Below, piece after piece: positions 54,561-64,000 of a DNA stretch of 64,000 nt; the stretch's first letter is position 1; every line of letters starts with the position of its first letter. The position numbers were made by a program, and so were the translations under genes. The notes under the pieces are model-generated. The model had not been told where the DNA came from, made no database searches, and was given only the letters and a program-made list of their open reading frames with translations. Origin of the DNA: Sphingobium sp. OAS761 (GTDB taxonomy: Bacteria > Pseudomonadota > Alphaproteobacteria > Sphingomonadales > Sphingomonadaceae). The stretch is taken from positions 186,001 to 250,000 of the forward strand of contig NZ_JALJVY010000004.1 of the NCBI RefSeq assembly GCF_024168485.1, read 5' to 3'.

Positions 54561-55205
54561 ATGCCTAGACTCGCGATCAAGATTTGCGGACTTTCCACGC
54601 CGGATACCGTCGGCGCGGCGGTGCGGGCGGGTACGAGCCATGTGGGGTTCGTGCATTTTCCCAAGAGCCCCCGCCATGTCGACCCCGAGCAGATCAGGGC
54701 GCTGGCTGCCGCGGTGCCTGCCCATGTCGAGCGCATTGCCGTCGTCGTGGATCCGGACGACGCCCTGATCGCGCGGCTCGTCGATACAGGCGCGCTGTCC
54801 GCCATCCAGCTTCACGGCAAGGAAAGCGTGGAACGGGTTGCCGCCATCCGCCAACGCTTCGGGTTGCCGGTCTGGAAGGCGATACCCGTCAAGACCGGCC
54901 AGGATGTCGATCGCGCCCGGGACTATGCCGGTGTGGCGGACCGCGTTCTGTTCGACGCCAAGACGCCTGAAGGCGCAGCGCTGCCCGGCGGCATGGGCCT
55001 CCGCTTTGACTGGACGCTGTTGAAAGAGAGGACCATGTCTACCCAATGGGGCCTTTCGGGCGGGCTTGACATAGACAATGTCTGCGACGCGATCCGCATT
55101 ACGCAGGCGCCGTTGATCGACGTTTCTTCCGGCGTGGAGGACGCGCCCGGCATCAAGAGTGTGGACAAGATCATGACCTTCTGCAAAGCGGTATCCGCAT
55201 GTTGA
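54561..55205 (+). CDS. trpF: Phosphoribosylanthranilate isomerase
   Basis: The 214-residue TIM-barrel enzyme carries IKICGLSTPDTVGAAV with the catalytic Cys, GFVHFPKSPRHV, VVVDPDDAL and the C-terminal WGLSGGLDIDNVCDAIR, with ISSGVE-like DVSSGVEDAPG. It isomerises PRA to CdRP in tryptophan synthesis. The order trpF-trpB-trpA-accD-folC is the usual alphaproteobacterial operon. Confidence 0.95.
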   Translation: MPRLAIKICGLSTPDTVGAAVRAGTSHVGFVHFPKSPRHVDPEQIRALAAAVPAHVERIAVVVDPDDALIARLVDTGALSAIQLHGKESVERVAAIRQRFGLPVWKAIPVKTGQDVDRARDYAGVADRVLFDAKTPEGAALPGGMGLRFDWTLLKERTMSTQWGLSGGLDIDNVCDAIRITQAPLIDVSSGVEDAPGIKSVDKIMTFCKAVSAC

Positions 55206-55304
55206 CGCAGACTCTCTTGCTCGCGCGTGTCGAAGGACGATGGCGCTGATCGCTTCCTGACCATCGAAGCGAATGCCCCGTCCTGTCCCGGAAAGATTCA
55301 TGTC

Positions 55305-56546
55305 ATGACCGATAGCCTGACCTTGCCCAACAGCCTGCGAAGCCAGCCCGACGCCAGCGGCCATTTCGGCGCGTTCGGGGGACGTTATGTCGCCGAAACA
55401 TTGATGCCGCTGATCCTCGAACTGGAGAAGGTCTATAAGGCGGCGAAGGCCGACCCCGCCTTCGACGAAGAGATGGCCGAGTTACTGCGTACCTATGTCG
55501 GCCGTCCCAACCCGCTTTATTATGCAGGTCGTCTGACCGAGGCGCTGCGGGCGCAGGCGCCTGCGGGCAAGGGCGCCAAAATCTACCTGAAGCGCGAGGA
55601 ACTCAACCACACCGGCGCGCACAAGATCAACAATTGCATCGGCCAGGCACTGCTCGCCCGCCGCATGGGCAAGAGAAAGGTCATCGCCGAAACCGGCGCA
55701 GGCCAGCATGGCGTCGCCACTGCGACGGTCGCTGCGTTGTTCGGCATGGAATGCAAGATTTTCATGGGCGCCAAGGATGTGGAGCGGCAAAAGCCCAACG
55801 TCTTCCGCATGAAGCTGCTGGGCGCGGAGGTAGTACCGGTTCATTCCGGTTCCTCGACGCTCAAGGATTCCATGAACGACGCGCTGCGCCATTGGGTGTC
55901 GAACGTCCATGACACATTCTACATCATCGGTACTGCCGCCGGTCCGCACCCCTATCCCGAGCTGGTCCGCGACTTCCAGTCGATCATCGGCAAGGAAATC
56001 CGGACACAGATATTGGAAGCCGAGGGCCGTCTGCCCGACATGCTGATCGCGCCGGTCGGGGGTGGTTCCAACGCCATCGGGATGTTCCATCCATTTCTGG
56101 ACGATCCGGAAGTCGCGATGATCGGCGTCGAGGCAGCGGGCGAAGGGTTGGACGGAAAGCACGCGGCATCGCTGGCGGGCGGCACGTCCGGCATCTTGCA
56201 TGGCAACCGGACCTATCTGCTTCAGGACGAGGACGGCCAGATCACCGAGGCACACAGCATATCGGCAGGCCTCGACTATCCCGGCATCGGTCCCGAACAT
56301 AGCTGGCTGCACGAGATCGGCCGGGTGAAATATGTACCGGTTACGGATGACGAGGCGCTGGCGAGCTTTCAGACGCTGGCGCGGCTGGAAGGGATCATCC
56401 CCGCACTCGAATCCGCGCATGCTGTCGCCGCTGCCGAGCGGATCGCCCCGACGCTCGATGCGGGCAAGGTGATCGTCATCAACCTCTCGGGCCGGGGGGA
56501 CAAGGATATTTTCACGGTCGCCGACGCGTTGGGAGCGGAGATGTGA
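55305..56546 (+). CDS. trpB: Tryptophan synthase beta subunit
   Basis: The 413-residue protein (start ATG 55305; GGAAAG upstream) begins [20 protein letters not shown]. The PLP lysine is in [17 protein letters not shown], the phosphate loop is [13 protein letters not shown], and the end is [10 protein letters not shown]. It condenses indole with serine. Its stop is followed within three bases by trpA. Confidence 0.97.
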   Translation: MTDSLTLPNSLRSQPDASGHFGAFGGRYVAETLMPLILELEKVYKAAKADPAFDEEMAELLRTYVGRPNPLYYAGRLTEALRAQAPAGKGAKIYLKREELNHTGAHKINNCIGQALLARRMGKRKVIAETGAGQHGVATATVAALFGMECKIFMGAKDVERQKPNVFRMKLLGAEVVPVHSGSSTLKDSMNDALRHWVSNVHDTFYIIGTAAGPHPYPELVRDFQSIIGKEIRTQILEAEGRLPDMLIAPVGGGSNAIGMFHPFLDDPEVAMIGVEAAGEGLDGKHAASLAGGTSGILHGNRTYLLQDEDGQITEAHSISAGLDYPGIGPEHSWLHEIGRVKYVPVTDDEALASFQTLARLEGIIPALESAHAVAAAERIAPTLDAGKVIVINLSGRGDKDIFTVADALGAEM

Positions 56547-56548
56547 CG

Positions 56549-57364
56549 ATGGACAGGCTTTCCACCTGCTTCGCCGCGTGCAAGACGCAACGCCGCGCCG
56601 CGCTGATCACTTTCGTGACTGCCGGCGATCCCGATGTCGCAGCGACACCGGCCATCCTCGACGCACTGGTCGCGGGTGGCGCGGACGTCATCGAACTGGG
56701 CATGCCCTTCACCGATCCGATGGCGGATGGACCCGCAATCGAACTGGCGAACCTGCGCAGCCTGGGGTCGGGCACCAGGACCAGCGACATCTTCGCTCTG
56801 GCCGCCGGCTTCCGCACGCGCCATCCCGACACGCCGTTGATCCTGATGGGCTATGCCAACCCGATGCTGGTGCGCGGGGCCAACTGGTTTGCAAGCCAAT
56901 GCAAGGATGCGGGGGTCGATGGCGTGATATGTGTCGACATACCGCCGGAGGAAGATGCCGAAATCGGTCCCGCGCTGCGCTCCGCCGGCGTGCATCTCGT
57001 CCGCCTCGCTACCCCGACAACGGACGCCGCGCGCCTGCCCGCCGTCCTGGATGGAGCGAGCGGGTTCCTTTATCATGTCGCTGTCGCCGGCATTACCGGC
57101 AAGCAGCAGGCCGCCCAGGCTTCGATCGAAGCGGCCGTCCGCATGCTTAAGGCGGCTACCGACCTGCCGATCGCAGTGGGCTTTGGCGTCCGCACGGCGG
57201 AACAGGCCGCCGCCATCGGCCGCGTTGCCGACGGGGTGGTCGTGGGGTCCGCCATCGTCGATATCATCGGCAGCCACGGCACCGCCGCGGCGCCCTTCGT
57301 CCAATCCTTTGTCGCCGACCTTGCCGGCGCGCTCATTCCTCGAACCCAGGAGACCGCCGCATGA
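56549..57364 (+). CDS. trpA: Tryptophan synthase alpha subunit
   Basis: The 271-residue protein has the catalytic Glu and Asp in [18 protein letters not shown], and the barrel end [20 protein letters not shown]. It cleaves indole-3-glycerol phosphate and channels indole to TrpB. I chose ATG 56549, which has GGAG at the right distance; GTG 56543 overlaps the trpB stop. It overlaps accD by four bases. Confidence 0.96.
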   Translation: MDRLSTCFAACKTQRRAALITFVTAGDPDVAATPAILDALVAGGADVIELGMPFTDPMADGPAIELANLRSLGSGTRTSDIFALAAGFRTRHPDTPLILMGYANPMLVRGANWFASQCKDAGVDGVICVDIPPEEDAEIGPALRSAGVHLVRLATPTTDAARLPAVLDGASGFLYHVAVAGITGKQQAAQASIEAAVRMLKAATDLPIAVGFGVRTAEQAAAIGRVADGVVVGSAIVDIIGSHGTAAAPFVQSFVADLAGALIPRTQETAA

Positions 57365-58212
57365 GCTGGATCAACCGCGTTCGCAACGCCCTGCCCTTCA
57401 TCCCGAAGAAGGAAACATCGACCGAAACGCTGTGGCATAAATGCCCGGCCTGCGCTGAGATGATCTTCATCAAGGAATGGGAAGAGAATCAGTCGGTCTG
57501 TCCCCGGTGCGACCATCATGGCCGGATCGGGCCGATGGCGCGTTTCGAGCAGATACTGGACGCCGGGTTCATTCTGCTGCCGACCCCGCAGGTAAAGGAA
57601 GATCCGCTCAAATTTCGCGATTCCAAGCGCTATCCCGACCGGATCAAGGCGGCACGGTCCGCGACCGGAGATCAGGACGCGCTGATCAATGCGCGTGGAG
57701 CGATTGACGACGTGCCCGTTGTCTTAGGTGTTCAGAATTTCGCCTTCATGGGCGGTTCCATGGGCATGGGGGTGGGCGCGGCCTTCATTCAGGGCGTCAA
57801 TGACGCGATCGCGCACAAATGCCCCTATGTCATTTTCACCGCGGCTGGCGGAGCGCGCATGCAGGAAGGCATATTGTCGCTGATGCAGATGCCGCGCGCG
57901 ACGGTAGCGATCCAGAAGCTGCACGCGGCTTGCCTGCCCTATATCGTAGTGCTGACCGATCCGACCACCGGAGGTGTCACGGCCAGCTACGCGATGCTGG
58001 GCGACATCCAGATCGCCGAACCCAACGCATTAATCGGCTTTGCGGGCCAGCGCGTCATCGAGAACACGATCCGCGAAAAGTTGCCCGAAGGATTTCAACG
58101 CGCGGAATATCTGCTGGACCACGGAATGCTCGACATGGTGGTGCACCGCCATGCGTTGCGCGAGAAGCTGGCGCAGGTGATGGATTATCTGACCCCGCGC
58201 GCCGCGGCCTGA
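57361..58212 (+). CDS. accD: Acetyl-CoA carboxylase carboxyltransferase beta subunit
   Basis: The 283-residue protein has the N-terminal zinc ribbon ([20 protein letters not shown]) and the crotonase-like carboxyltransferase core with [21 protein letters not shown] and [16 protein letters not shown]. With AccA it forms malonyl-CoA for fatty-acid synthesis. It is coupled to trpA by ATGA. Confidence 0.97.
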   Translation: MSWINRVRNALPFIPKKETSTETLWHKCPACAEMIFIKEWEENQSVCPRCDHHGRIGPMARFEQILDAGFILLPTPQVKEDPLKFRDSKRYPDRIKAARSATGDQDALINARGAIDDVPVVLGVQNFAFMGGSMGMGVGAAFIQGVNDAIAHKCPYVIFTAAGGARMQEGILSLMQMPRATVAIQKLHAACLPYIVVLTDPTTGGVTASYAMLGDIQIAEPNALIGFAGQRVIENTIREKLPEGFQRAEYLLDHGMLDMVVHRHALREKLAQVMDYLTPRAAA

Positions 58213-58239
58213 AGCCAGCGACCGGAAAAGGGATCGCCG

Positions 58240-59571
58240 ATGCCGGACCATGCAGTGTCGGATGATCCGCAGGTCCAGGCGCAACTGGACCGGCTATGGT
58301 CGCTGTCACCGGGCGCCGACATATTGGGGCTGGACAGGATCACCCGGCTCCTGGCGCGGCTGGGCGACCCGCACCGGGCACTGCCACCCGTTTTTCACGT
58401 CGCGGGCACAAATGGCAAGGGATCGACCTGCGCCTTCCTGCGTGCCGCGATGGAGGCGGCGGGGAAGAGCGTCCATGTATTCACCTCGCCCCACCTCGTT
58501 CGGTTCAACGAACGGATCAGGATTGCCGGATCGCTGATTTCCGACGCGATGCTCGCCCACTATCTGGCACGCGTGCTCGATGTGACAGAGGGCATCGGCG
58601 CCAGTTTCTTCGAAGTGACGACCGCCGCGGCTTTTCTTGCCTTCGCCGAGCATGAGGCGGATGCATGTATCGTCGAAGTGGGACTGGGCGGTCGCCTGGA
58701 CGCGACCAACGTCATTCCCGACCCCGCCATATGCGGCATCGCGCAGCTGGGCATCGACCATCAGGCATTCCTCGGTGCCACATTGACGCAGATCGCGGCA
58801 GAAAAGGCAGGCATAGCAAAGCCGGGGGCGCCGCTCGTCACCCAGCGCTATCCCGATTTCCTGATGCCGGTCATGATCGACGCTGTAGCGCGGGCGCGTA
58901 CGAAGTGGATCGCCCAAGGCGACGCCTGGGACGCGGCAGCCTATCGCAAGCGCCTGCATTATCGGGACGAACAGGGACGGCTGGACATGCCGCTGCCGCG
59001 CCTGGCCGGATCGCACCAGGTGCAGAATGCCGCGCTCGCCATAGCCATGCTGCGCCACCAGCAGTCGGTCCTGCTTCCGGAAGCCGCGGTGAAAGCCGCG
59101 CCGCTCTGGGCGCAATGGCCGGCACGATTGCAAAGGCTGGACCCCGGCCCCCTGCTCCGTCCATTACCCGAAGACGCGCAGGTCTGGCTGGATGGCGGCC
59201 ATAATGCCGGCGCTGGGGAAGCGATCAGTGCCTATTTCTCTGAGGAAAGGTTGTCGGGTCGAAAGCTGGACCTCGTCATCGGCATGTTGGCGAACAAGGG
59301 TGCGAATGCCTTTACGGCGCCCTTCGCCGGCAAGATCGCTCATATCCACGCGCTACCGGTGCCGGGGCATGACCATCACCCGCCAGAGCGGTTCGCGGCG
59401 CTGGCCGCTGCCTGGGGAATCGGCTGCACGGCCCATGACGGACCGGAAACGGCGATCCGGACAATCGGCGCCGAACGGGATCGCCGCGAGAGGCCTCGTG
59501 CGTTGCTGATTTGCGGATCGCTGTATCTTGCCGGCGAGATTTTGAGGCTGAACGCCCAAATTCCCGACTGA
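58240..59571 (+). CDS. folC: Folylpolyglutamate synthase/dihydrofolate synthase
   Basis: The 443-residue Mur-ligase-type enzyme has the ATP loop HVAGTNGKGSTCAFL, the folate region TSPHLVRFNERIRI, VGLGGRLDATNV and, in the C-terminal domain, WLDGGHNAGAGEA. It joins glutamate to dihydropteroate and extends folate tails. GGAAAAGGG gives the ribosome site. It closes the trp-accD-folC operon. Confidence 0.95.
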   Translation: MPDHAVSDDPQVQAQLDRLWSLSPGADILGLDRITRLLARLGDPHRALPPVFHVAGTNGKGSTCAFLRAAMEAAGKSVHVFTSPHLVRFNERIRIAGSLISDAMLAHYLARVLDVTEGIGASFFEVTTAAAFLAFAEHEADACIVEVGLGGRLDATNVIPDPAICGIAQLGIDHQAFLGATLTQIAAEKAGIAKPGAPLVTQRYPDFLMPVMIDAVARARTKWIAQGDAWDAAAYRKRLHYRDEQGRLDMPLPRLAGSHQVQNAALAIAMLRHQQSVLLPEAAVKAAPLWAQWPARLQRLDPGPLLRPLPEDAQVWLDGGHNAGAGEAISAYFSEERLSGRKLDLVIGMLANKGANAFTAPFAGKIAHIHALPVPGHDHHPPERFAALAAAWGIGCTAHDGPETAIRTIGAERDRRERPRALLICGSLYLAGEILRLNAQIPD

Positions 59572-59640
59572 ATTTATATTTGCGAATAAGTCGCAATAGC
59601 GTAATCTGCGATTCGAGATCATCGCAGAAGGCACTCCATC

Positions 59641-60081
59641 ATGGCTTATGAAGAAACGTCATCCCTGGACCTGTACCGGCCCATGCCCGGCGGCTATGGC
59701 AACCGCCTGTTCCTGTTTGCAATCCGGCGCATGGCCGCCGCCGGCGTCAGTGATGCGCACGCAGCCAACGCTATGCTGGGAGCGTTCGGACGTGGCTATC
59801 GTCGGCCACTGGTCCTGATACGGGCGATGATGCTGGAATTGGCGCGCGCGTCCAGCCGAAAGATACTGGTCGCGCCCTGCTGCTGCGCCCGCATGACAGT
59901 CGACGAAGCCACGATCATGCAGACGGCGGGCATCGCGCTGGCCAACCCCAAATCCGCATTCGAGGACATCAGCCATCTGCTTGGAAGCCCGCAGGCGCTG
60001 GGCGCCCTTACCTGCATTCAGGCCGTCGCGCAGTCCTTTACCGATCTGGGTCGGCCGCTCGATCTCTATTCGGGGGGCTGA
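59641..60081 (+). CDS. DUF6628-like protein
   Basis: The 146-residue protein has no signal peptide. A cysteine cluster (VAPCCCARMT) sits in the middle, and the C-terminal half (FEDISHLLGSPQALGALTCI) is helical. It resembles a small family common in sphingomonads (DUF6628, as far as I recall) with unknown function. Its 3' end overlaps the convergent AmpG-like gene by 16 bases. Confidence 0.65.
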   Translation: MAYEETSSLDLYRPMPGGYGNRLFLFAIRRMAAAGVSDAHAANAMLGAFGRGYRRPLVLIRAMMLELARASSRKILVAPCCCARMTVDEATIMQTAGIALANPKSAFEDISHLLGSPQALGALTCIQAVAQSFTDLGRPLDLYSGG

Positions 60082-61391
60082 TTGGTTGTTTCGGTCGCGG
60101 CCGTCCCCACGCTCGCGTCGATCAGACCTGCGCGCATCATCAGCCAGAACAGCAATATGCCCGGTAACGCCACCGCCGTTGTCAGCAGGTAAAAGTTCAC
60201 ATAACCGAACTGCTCGATCATCGCCCCCGCGGTCGTGCCGGTCAGAAAGCGTCCAACGATGCTCGCTGCCGCGGAGATCAGCGCATATTGGGCAGCCGTG
60301 AAACGCAGGTCGCACAATGCCGAGAAATAGGCGACGACGGTAACCCCGCCAATGCCGCTGGCAAAATTTTCGAACCCGATCGCACCGGCCATACCCCAGT
60401 TGCTCTTGCCCAGCGCGGCAAGCGCCGCAAAGCTGAAATTTGACACGCACATGAGAAGGAGACTCAACAGGACCGACCGTTTCATTCCCATTCGCGCGTA
60501 GAGGATGCCGCCGACGAATATCCCGATCAGATAGGCCCAAAAGCCTATGCCGACATCGTAAATGGCGATTTCGTCATTGCTATAGCCCATATCGTCGAAC
60601 AGCAGCCGGAAAGTTAGGTTCGCCAGCGTGTCGCCGATCTTGTGCAGCAGGATGAACAGCAGGACGAGCAGCGCACCGCGGCGCCGGAAAAATTCCATCA
60701 GCGGGCCGGCGATCGATTGCCACACTTCGCCCATGCCGCGGCGCGCCAACGGATCGCGATGCCGTTCCGGCTCACCCAGCAGCAGGCCGGTCAGCATCGC
60801 GGGCAAGGCAAAGATAGCGCAGGCCAGATAGGCACCCTGCCAGCCGATCCTCGCCGCAAGCACGAGCGCCAACGCGCCGGCCGCAACCGACCCGATCCGC
60901 CACCCATATTGCGACATCCCCGAGCCGACACCGAGTTGCTCGGGCTTGAGCAACTCAATGCGATAGGCGTCAATCACAATGTCGAACGTCGCCCCCGCGA
61001 CACCGACCAGGATGGCGGCATAGGCGGTCTGGGACAAGCTGGTCGCAGGATCGACCAGCGCCAGATTGGCGACCGCCGCCATGACGAGGACACCGGCGAA
61101 CAGAAGCCAGGATACACGCTGTCCCAGTCCTCCGATCAGGGGCAGCCTGACCCCATCGACCGCCCAAGCCCACAGCCATTTGAGGTTGTAGACCAGGAAC
61201 GCCAGCGTGAAGGCCGTTACCGCCTTCTTGTCGATGCCATCCTGCGCCAGCCGCGTGGTCAGCGTGGCGCCGATCATCGCGAAAGGGAACCCGGACGACA
61301 CGCCGAGAAAAAATGCCGCCAAAGGTCCCTTCTCGATGTAGGGCTTCACGGCATCGACCCAGGTGCGGCGTACCTTAACGGCGTCGGTCAT
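60066..61391 (-). CDS. AmpG-like MFS permease
   Basis: The 441-residue protein has 12-13 hydrophobic helices. FFLGVSSGFPFAMIGATLTT at the N-terminus, WLWAWAVDGVRLP and GATFDIVIDAYRIELL match AmpG, the permease that brings GlcNAc-anhydromuropeptides into the cytoplasm for cell-wall recycling. Other related carriers (for example acetyl-CoA transporters) share this pattern, so the substrate is probable, not certain. Confidence 0.8.
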   Translation of the reverse strand: MTDAVKVRRTWVDAVKPYIEKGPLAAFFLGVSSGFPFAMIGATLTTRLAQDGIDKKAVTAFTLAFLVYNLKWLWAWAVDGVRLPLIGGLGQRVSWLLFAGVLVMAAVANLALVDPATSLSQTAYAAILVGVAGATFDIVIDAYRIELLKPEQLGVGSGMSQYGWRIGSVAAGALALVLAARIGWQGAYLACAIFALPAMLTGLLLGEPERHRDPLARRGMGEVWQSIAGPLMEFFRRRGALLVLLFILLHKIGDTLANLTFRLLFDDMGYSNDEIAIYDVGIGFWAYLIGIFVGGILYARMGMKRSVLLSLLLMCVSNFSFAALAALGKSNWGMAGAIGFENFASGIGGVTVVAYFSALCDLRFTAAQYALISAAASIVGRFLTGTTAGAMIEQFGYVNFYLLTTAVALPGILLFWLMMRAGLIDASVGTAATETTNQPPE

Positions 61392-61472
61392 ATTGGATAT
61401 TTGCCCCCGATGGCGTCTGCAAGGGCGTCACCATATGGCCAAATGCGCGACAGGCAAGCGCCGTATAGCCGG

Positions 61473-61958
61473 TCAGCCGGGCAGGCCGAACAATGTCAGC
61501 GCGGGGGGCAATTTGACAGGACGCTTCCCGCGCAGGGCCGCGTCGACGACGCGGATCGCTGCGACCAGATCACGCGGTGCATAAGGCTTTGCCAGGCATC
61601 CGATCGCGAGCTCGCAGGCGTCAATGGGACAGTGCGCCGTCACGAACAGTACGGGTAAGGCGCTTGCGGCTGCGTGTCGGGCGACATCGATGCCCGATTT
61701 CGAACCATGCAGCGCCACGTCGGCGATCACAAGGTCGACACCACCTGCATCAATGACACTGACGGCATGGTCATGATCATCGACCGTCGCTGCGATCGTG
61801 TAACCCGCCTGTGCCAGAGCATGTTCGTTATCGAATGCGACCAGCGGCTCATCTTCCACCACCAGCACGGACCGGATGGCTTCGCGTCGCGGTCGACCGG
61901 CGCCTGCTTCCTTCATCAATCCGAAAAACATTTGCCAAGTCCGCCCTGAGTCCGCCAT
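61473..61958 (-). CDS. Single-domain response regulator
   Basis: The 161-residue protein has a 30-residue lead, then a receiver domain: VLVVEDEPLVAFDNEHALAQ (acidic pair), phosphoacceptor Asp in VDLVIADVALHG, VLFVTAHC (Thr) and AKPYAPRDL (Lys). No output domain follows, so it would act by protein contact or phosphotransfer. ATG 61916 is an alternative start. It is divergent from the pseudouridine synthase gene. Confidence 0.85.
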   Translation of the reverse strand: MADSGRTWQMFFGLMKEAGAGRPRREAIRSVLVVEDEPLVAFDNEHALAQAGYTIAATVDDHDHAVSVIDAGGVDLVIADVALHGSKSGIDVARHAAASALPVLFVTAHCPIDACELAIGCLAKPYAPRDLVAAIRVVDAALRGKRPVKLPPALTLFGLPG

Positions 61959-62088
61959 GCAAACGAAACAACGCCATGCCCCGCCCCTGGTTGCCCGGAC
62001 ATCGGCAACATCCGTTCAGTCAGGCGCCGCGACGGCACAGTTCAGCCCTGTTGCCGGCTTACACCCCATATGGGGAGAGCCAGTAGCC

Positions 62089-63027
62089 ATGAAAAGGAAC
62101 CCGCCTTTGGAACCGCCGAAAAAATCAGGCCCTCCGCGTCGGCCTCGGCCGGGTGGTCCGAAGCGGCAAGGCACGTCGTCCAGCAGTGCTGTCGCCGGTG
62201 AAAAGCGTCCGCTCCGGCCGGCGCGCAAGCCGCCCGGACCGGTTCGCCCCGCCAATCCTCATCCGGCGCGTGCCACGGCCAACGCCAAGGGGACCACGGA
62301 ACCGCAGCGTATCGCCAAGCTGCTCGCGCGCGCAGGCGTGGCATCGCGACGCGAGATCGAACGCATGATCGCCGAAGGCCGCATCGCGCGCGACGGTGTC
62401 GCCGTGGAAACACCCGCAACGTTGCTGACCTCGCTGCATGGCGTGACGGTCGATGGCGTCGCCGTCGCCGCACCGCCGCCAGCCCGGCTGTTCCTGTTCC
62501 ACAAACCCACCGGATGCCTGACGACCGAGCGCGACCCGGCCGGCCGGCCAACGATCTACGACCGGTTGCCGGCCGGCCTGCCCCGCCTGATGCCGATCGG
62601 TCGGCTGGACATGAACACCGAGGGCCTGTTGCTGCTGACGACCGACGGAGGGTTCAAGCGGCAGATGGAATTGCCCGCTACCGGTGTCCCGCGCACCTAT
62701 CGCGCGCGTGCGTTCGGCGAAGTCAGCCAGCAGCAACTGGAGGATTTGTTCGACGGGCTGGAGATTGACGGGGTGCGATACGGCCAGATCGAGGCAAATC
62801 TGGAACGACGCACAGGACGCAACCAATGGATCGAAATGACGCTGACCGAGGGCAAGAATCGGGAAGTTCGCCGGGTTCTGGAACATTTGGGTTTGCAGGT
62901 GAACCGCCTGATCCGCACAGCCTACGGTCCGTTCGCCTTGGCCGACTTGGCAACCGGCGCGGTTGAAGAGGTGCGGCAGCATGATCTTATCCAGTTCCGC
63001 AAGAGCCTGAAGGGCGTTCAGGCATGA
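62089..63027 (+). CDS. rluB: Ribosomal large-subunit pseudouridine synthase, RluB family
   Basis: Start ATG 62089 follows GGGGAGAG. The 312-residue product has a Pro/Arg-rich basic lead of about 70 residues, an S4 RNA-binding domain (RIAKLLARAGVASRREIERM) and the RluB/E/F catalytic domain with GRLDMNTEGLLLLTTDGG (catalytic Asp) and LTEGKNREVRRVLEHLG. It should convert a uridine of 23S rRNA to pseudouridine; the exact family member is judged by eye. It overlaps rsmD by four bases. Confidence 0.9.
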   Translation: MKRNPPLEPPKKSGPPRRPRPGGPKRQGTSSSSAVAGEKRPLRPARKPPGPVRPANPHPARATANAKGTTEPQRIAKLLARAGVASRREIERMIAEGRIARDGVAVETPATLLTSLHGVTVDGVAVAAPPPARLFLFHKPTGCLTTERDPAGRPTIYDRLPAGLPRLMPIGRLDMNTEGLLLLTTDGGFKRQMELPATGVPRTYRARAFGEVSQQQLEDLFDGLEIDGVRYGQIEANLERRTGRNQWIEMTLTEGKNREVRRVLEHLGLQVNRLIRTAYGPFALADLATGAVEEVRQHDLIQFRKSLKGVQA

Positions 63028-63563
63028 GAATCATTTCCGGCCGGTGGCGCGGACGCCCCCTCGTCGCGCCCAGGGGCGATGCGACCCGGCCTACAGCCGA
63101 CAGGACACGCGAAACATTATTCTCCATGCTGGTCAGTCGCATCGGATCGTTCGAGGGCCTGAAGGTCGGCGACTTCTTCGCAGGTTCCGGCGCATTGGGG
63201 TTCGAGGCGCTTTCGCGCGGGGCGGGCTCGTGCCTCTTCGTCGAGCAGGACCGTGACGCGCTGGATGCGATCCGGACAAATGGCGACAAGCTGGGTCTGC
63301 GGCCTGATGTGCGTCAGACGAGCGTGATGGCTTTGGGACCCGCAAGCGCACCCTTGGACCTTATGTTCATGGACCCTCCCTATGGCACCGGAGCCGGACA
63401 GGTTGCGCTCGACAAGCTGGCCCGGCTTGGATGGGTCGACGCGTCGAGCTGGATCAGCATCGAAACTGATCGGCGGGAGGATGTTGCCGTGAAAGGTTTT
63501 GCGATCGATGCGATACGCGATGTCGGAAAAGCTCGCATCACCTTGCTCCGCTTGGAATTTTGA
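63024..63563 (+). CDS. rsmD: 16S rRNA (guanine966-N2)-methyltransferase
   Basis: The 179-residue enzyme begins MRIISGRWRGRPLVAP, with RPTADRTRETLFSML, a SAM motif VGDFFAGSGALGFEALSRGA and the catalytic DPPYGTG. All are typical of RsmD, which methylates G966 of 16S rRNA. Coupled to the upstream gene by ATGA and followed by a strong hairpin terminator. Confidence 0.95.
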   Translation: MRIISGRWRGRPLVAPRGDATRPTADRTRETLFSMLVSRIGSFEGLKVGDFFAGSGALGFEALSRGAGSCLFVEQDRDALDAIRTNGDKLGLRPDVRQTSVMALGPASAPLDLMFMDPPYGTGAGQVALDKLARLGWVDASSWISIETDRREDVAVKGFAIDAIRDVGKARITLLRLEF

Positions 63564-63580
63564 TCAGGCACCCTAGCACG

Positions 63581-63618
63581 AAAAAGCGCGCACGACCCAT
63601 GGGACATGCGCGCTTTTC
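63581..63618. terminator. Bidirectional intrinsic terminator after rsmD
   Basis: AAAAGCGCGCA at 63582-63592 pairs perfectly with TGCGCGCTTTT at 63607-63617 around a 14-base loop. T-rich tails lie on both strands, so it can end rsmD transcription and that of the convergent small secreted-protein gene. Confidence 0.85.
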
Positions 63619-63632
63619 CGCTCATGCTCTGA

Positions 63633-63984
63633 TCAGGCGGGTGCCCGCTTGCCGCGTGCCTCACCCGGGTTGATACAACTGTCCTGCACGGTTTTGGAAC
63701 AGAGCGGGTAATCCTTCGCTTCGGTGGGAGGGGGCGTCATATTCCCGCCGACTTGAACAGGATTTTCCGAAGTTCCCACAGGAGCAGCAGGATCCTGCGG
63801 CACGCCCGAAGGTACCGGCATCATTCCCGGATCAGCCGGAACGGCACCCGTGGGCTGCGCAGCATTCGGGTCGGCCGTCTGACCGGCGGGGGGGGTGTGC
63901 GGACGGCATGTCTTGCGCCACCGCGCCACCACCGAATGCCATCATACCTGCCATGGCGATACCAGCGATCACGAACCTTTTCAT
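63633..63984 (-). pseudogene. Small Pro-rich secreted protein, frame broken at a C8 run
   Basis: ATG 63984 (GGAAAGGATG upstream) opens a signal peptide, MKRFVIAGIAMAGMMAFGGG to AVAQ. At about codon 30 the frame meets eight C residues (63888-63895, G on the plus strand) and shifts into a short nonsense tail. With seven C residues it would read on in the frame that ends at 63633, through a Pro/Ala-rich stretch to a conserved-looking end DYPLCSKTVQDSCINPGEAR with two cysteines. About 115 residues would result. It may be phase-variable, a true pseudogene or a sequencing artefact. Confidence 0.65.
63888..63895. repeat. Homopolymer of eight G (plus strand) inside a coding frame
   Basis: Eight identical bases lie between the signal peptide and the mature part of the small secreted protein. 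One base less restores the frame. Such tracts change length easily by slippage. Confidence 0.7.
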
Positions 63985-64000
63985 CGGGAACATCCTTTCC

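Overview
The window looks like chromosome of a sphingomonad (Sphingobium/Sphingomonas/Novosphingobium group). It is GC-rich, has several TonB-dependent receptors, and carries typical alphaproteobacterial housekeeping blocks (gyrA; trpF-trpB-trpA-accD-folC; a RluB-type pseudouridine synthase with rsmD). The genus is inferred from protein style and gene order, not from a search.

Layout. 1-4.4 kb: an autotransporter and a second secreted protein that runs off the left edge. 4.5-5.4 kb: scars, namely an IS3-type orfA remnant and a truncated PepSY gene. 5.6-10.8 kb: a TonB receptor, a small membrane protein, a PepSY membrane protein and a SIMPL protein, probably for metal uptake. 11.1-12.3 kb: two small membrane proteins. 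12.5-17.3 kb: a decayed phenylalanine/tyrosine catabolic locus. hppD, an aminotransferase and an Lrp regulator are intact; phhA, maiA, a VOC gene, a LysR gene and an SDR are fragments or carry nonsense changes.

17.3-41.6 kb is the most interesting part. Two rightward and two leftward transcription units encode a TonB receptor, a CapA-like periplasmic protein, two related MFS transporters, two exported S10 serine carboxypeptidase-like proteins, an M19 dipeptidase-like protein, a Rieske oxygenase of the betaine-demethylase type, an ornithine-cyclodeaminase/mu-crystallin protein, heterotetrameric sarcosine oxidase (soxBDAG), PurU, a dimethylglycine-dehydrogenase-like flavoprotein and a TetR regulator. 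A short palindrome, ATACA-N4-TGTAT, lies in front of tetR, the first peptidase, soxB and a YitT-like gene, with a near match before the TonB receptor. I read this as one regulon for importing a peptide- or amide-bound N-methylated amino acid (betaine-like), hydrolysing it, and stripping its methyl groups as one-carbon units. The substrate is not known from the sequence.

41.6-43.0 kb: an IS21 istB remnant, a low-GC stretch with repeated GGGGGTAT-like motifs, and tRNA-Ile(CAT); this looks like an old integration boundary. 43.0-49.2 kb: a polysaccharide deacetylase-like protein, a histidine kinase, a second Lrp regulator and two paralogous exported repeat proteins. 49.4-63.6 kb: housekeeping genes, with a glycosyltransferase, an acyltransferase, an AmpG-like permease and a response regulator. 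The window ends with a small secreted protein whose reading frame is broken at a run of eight C residues.
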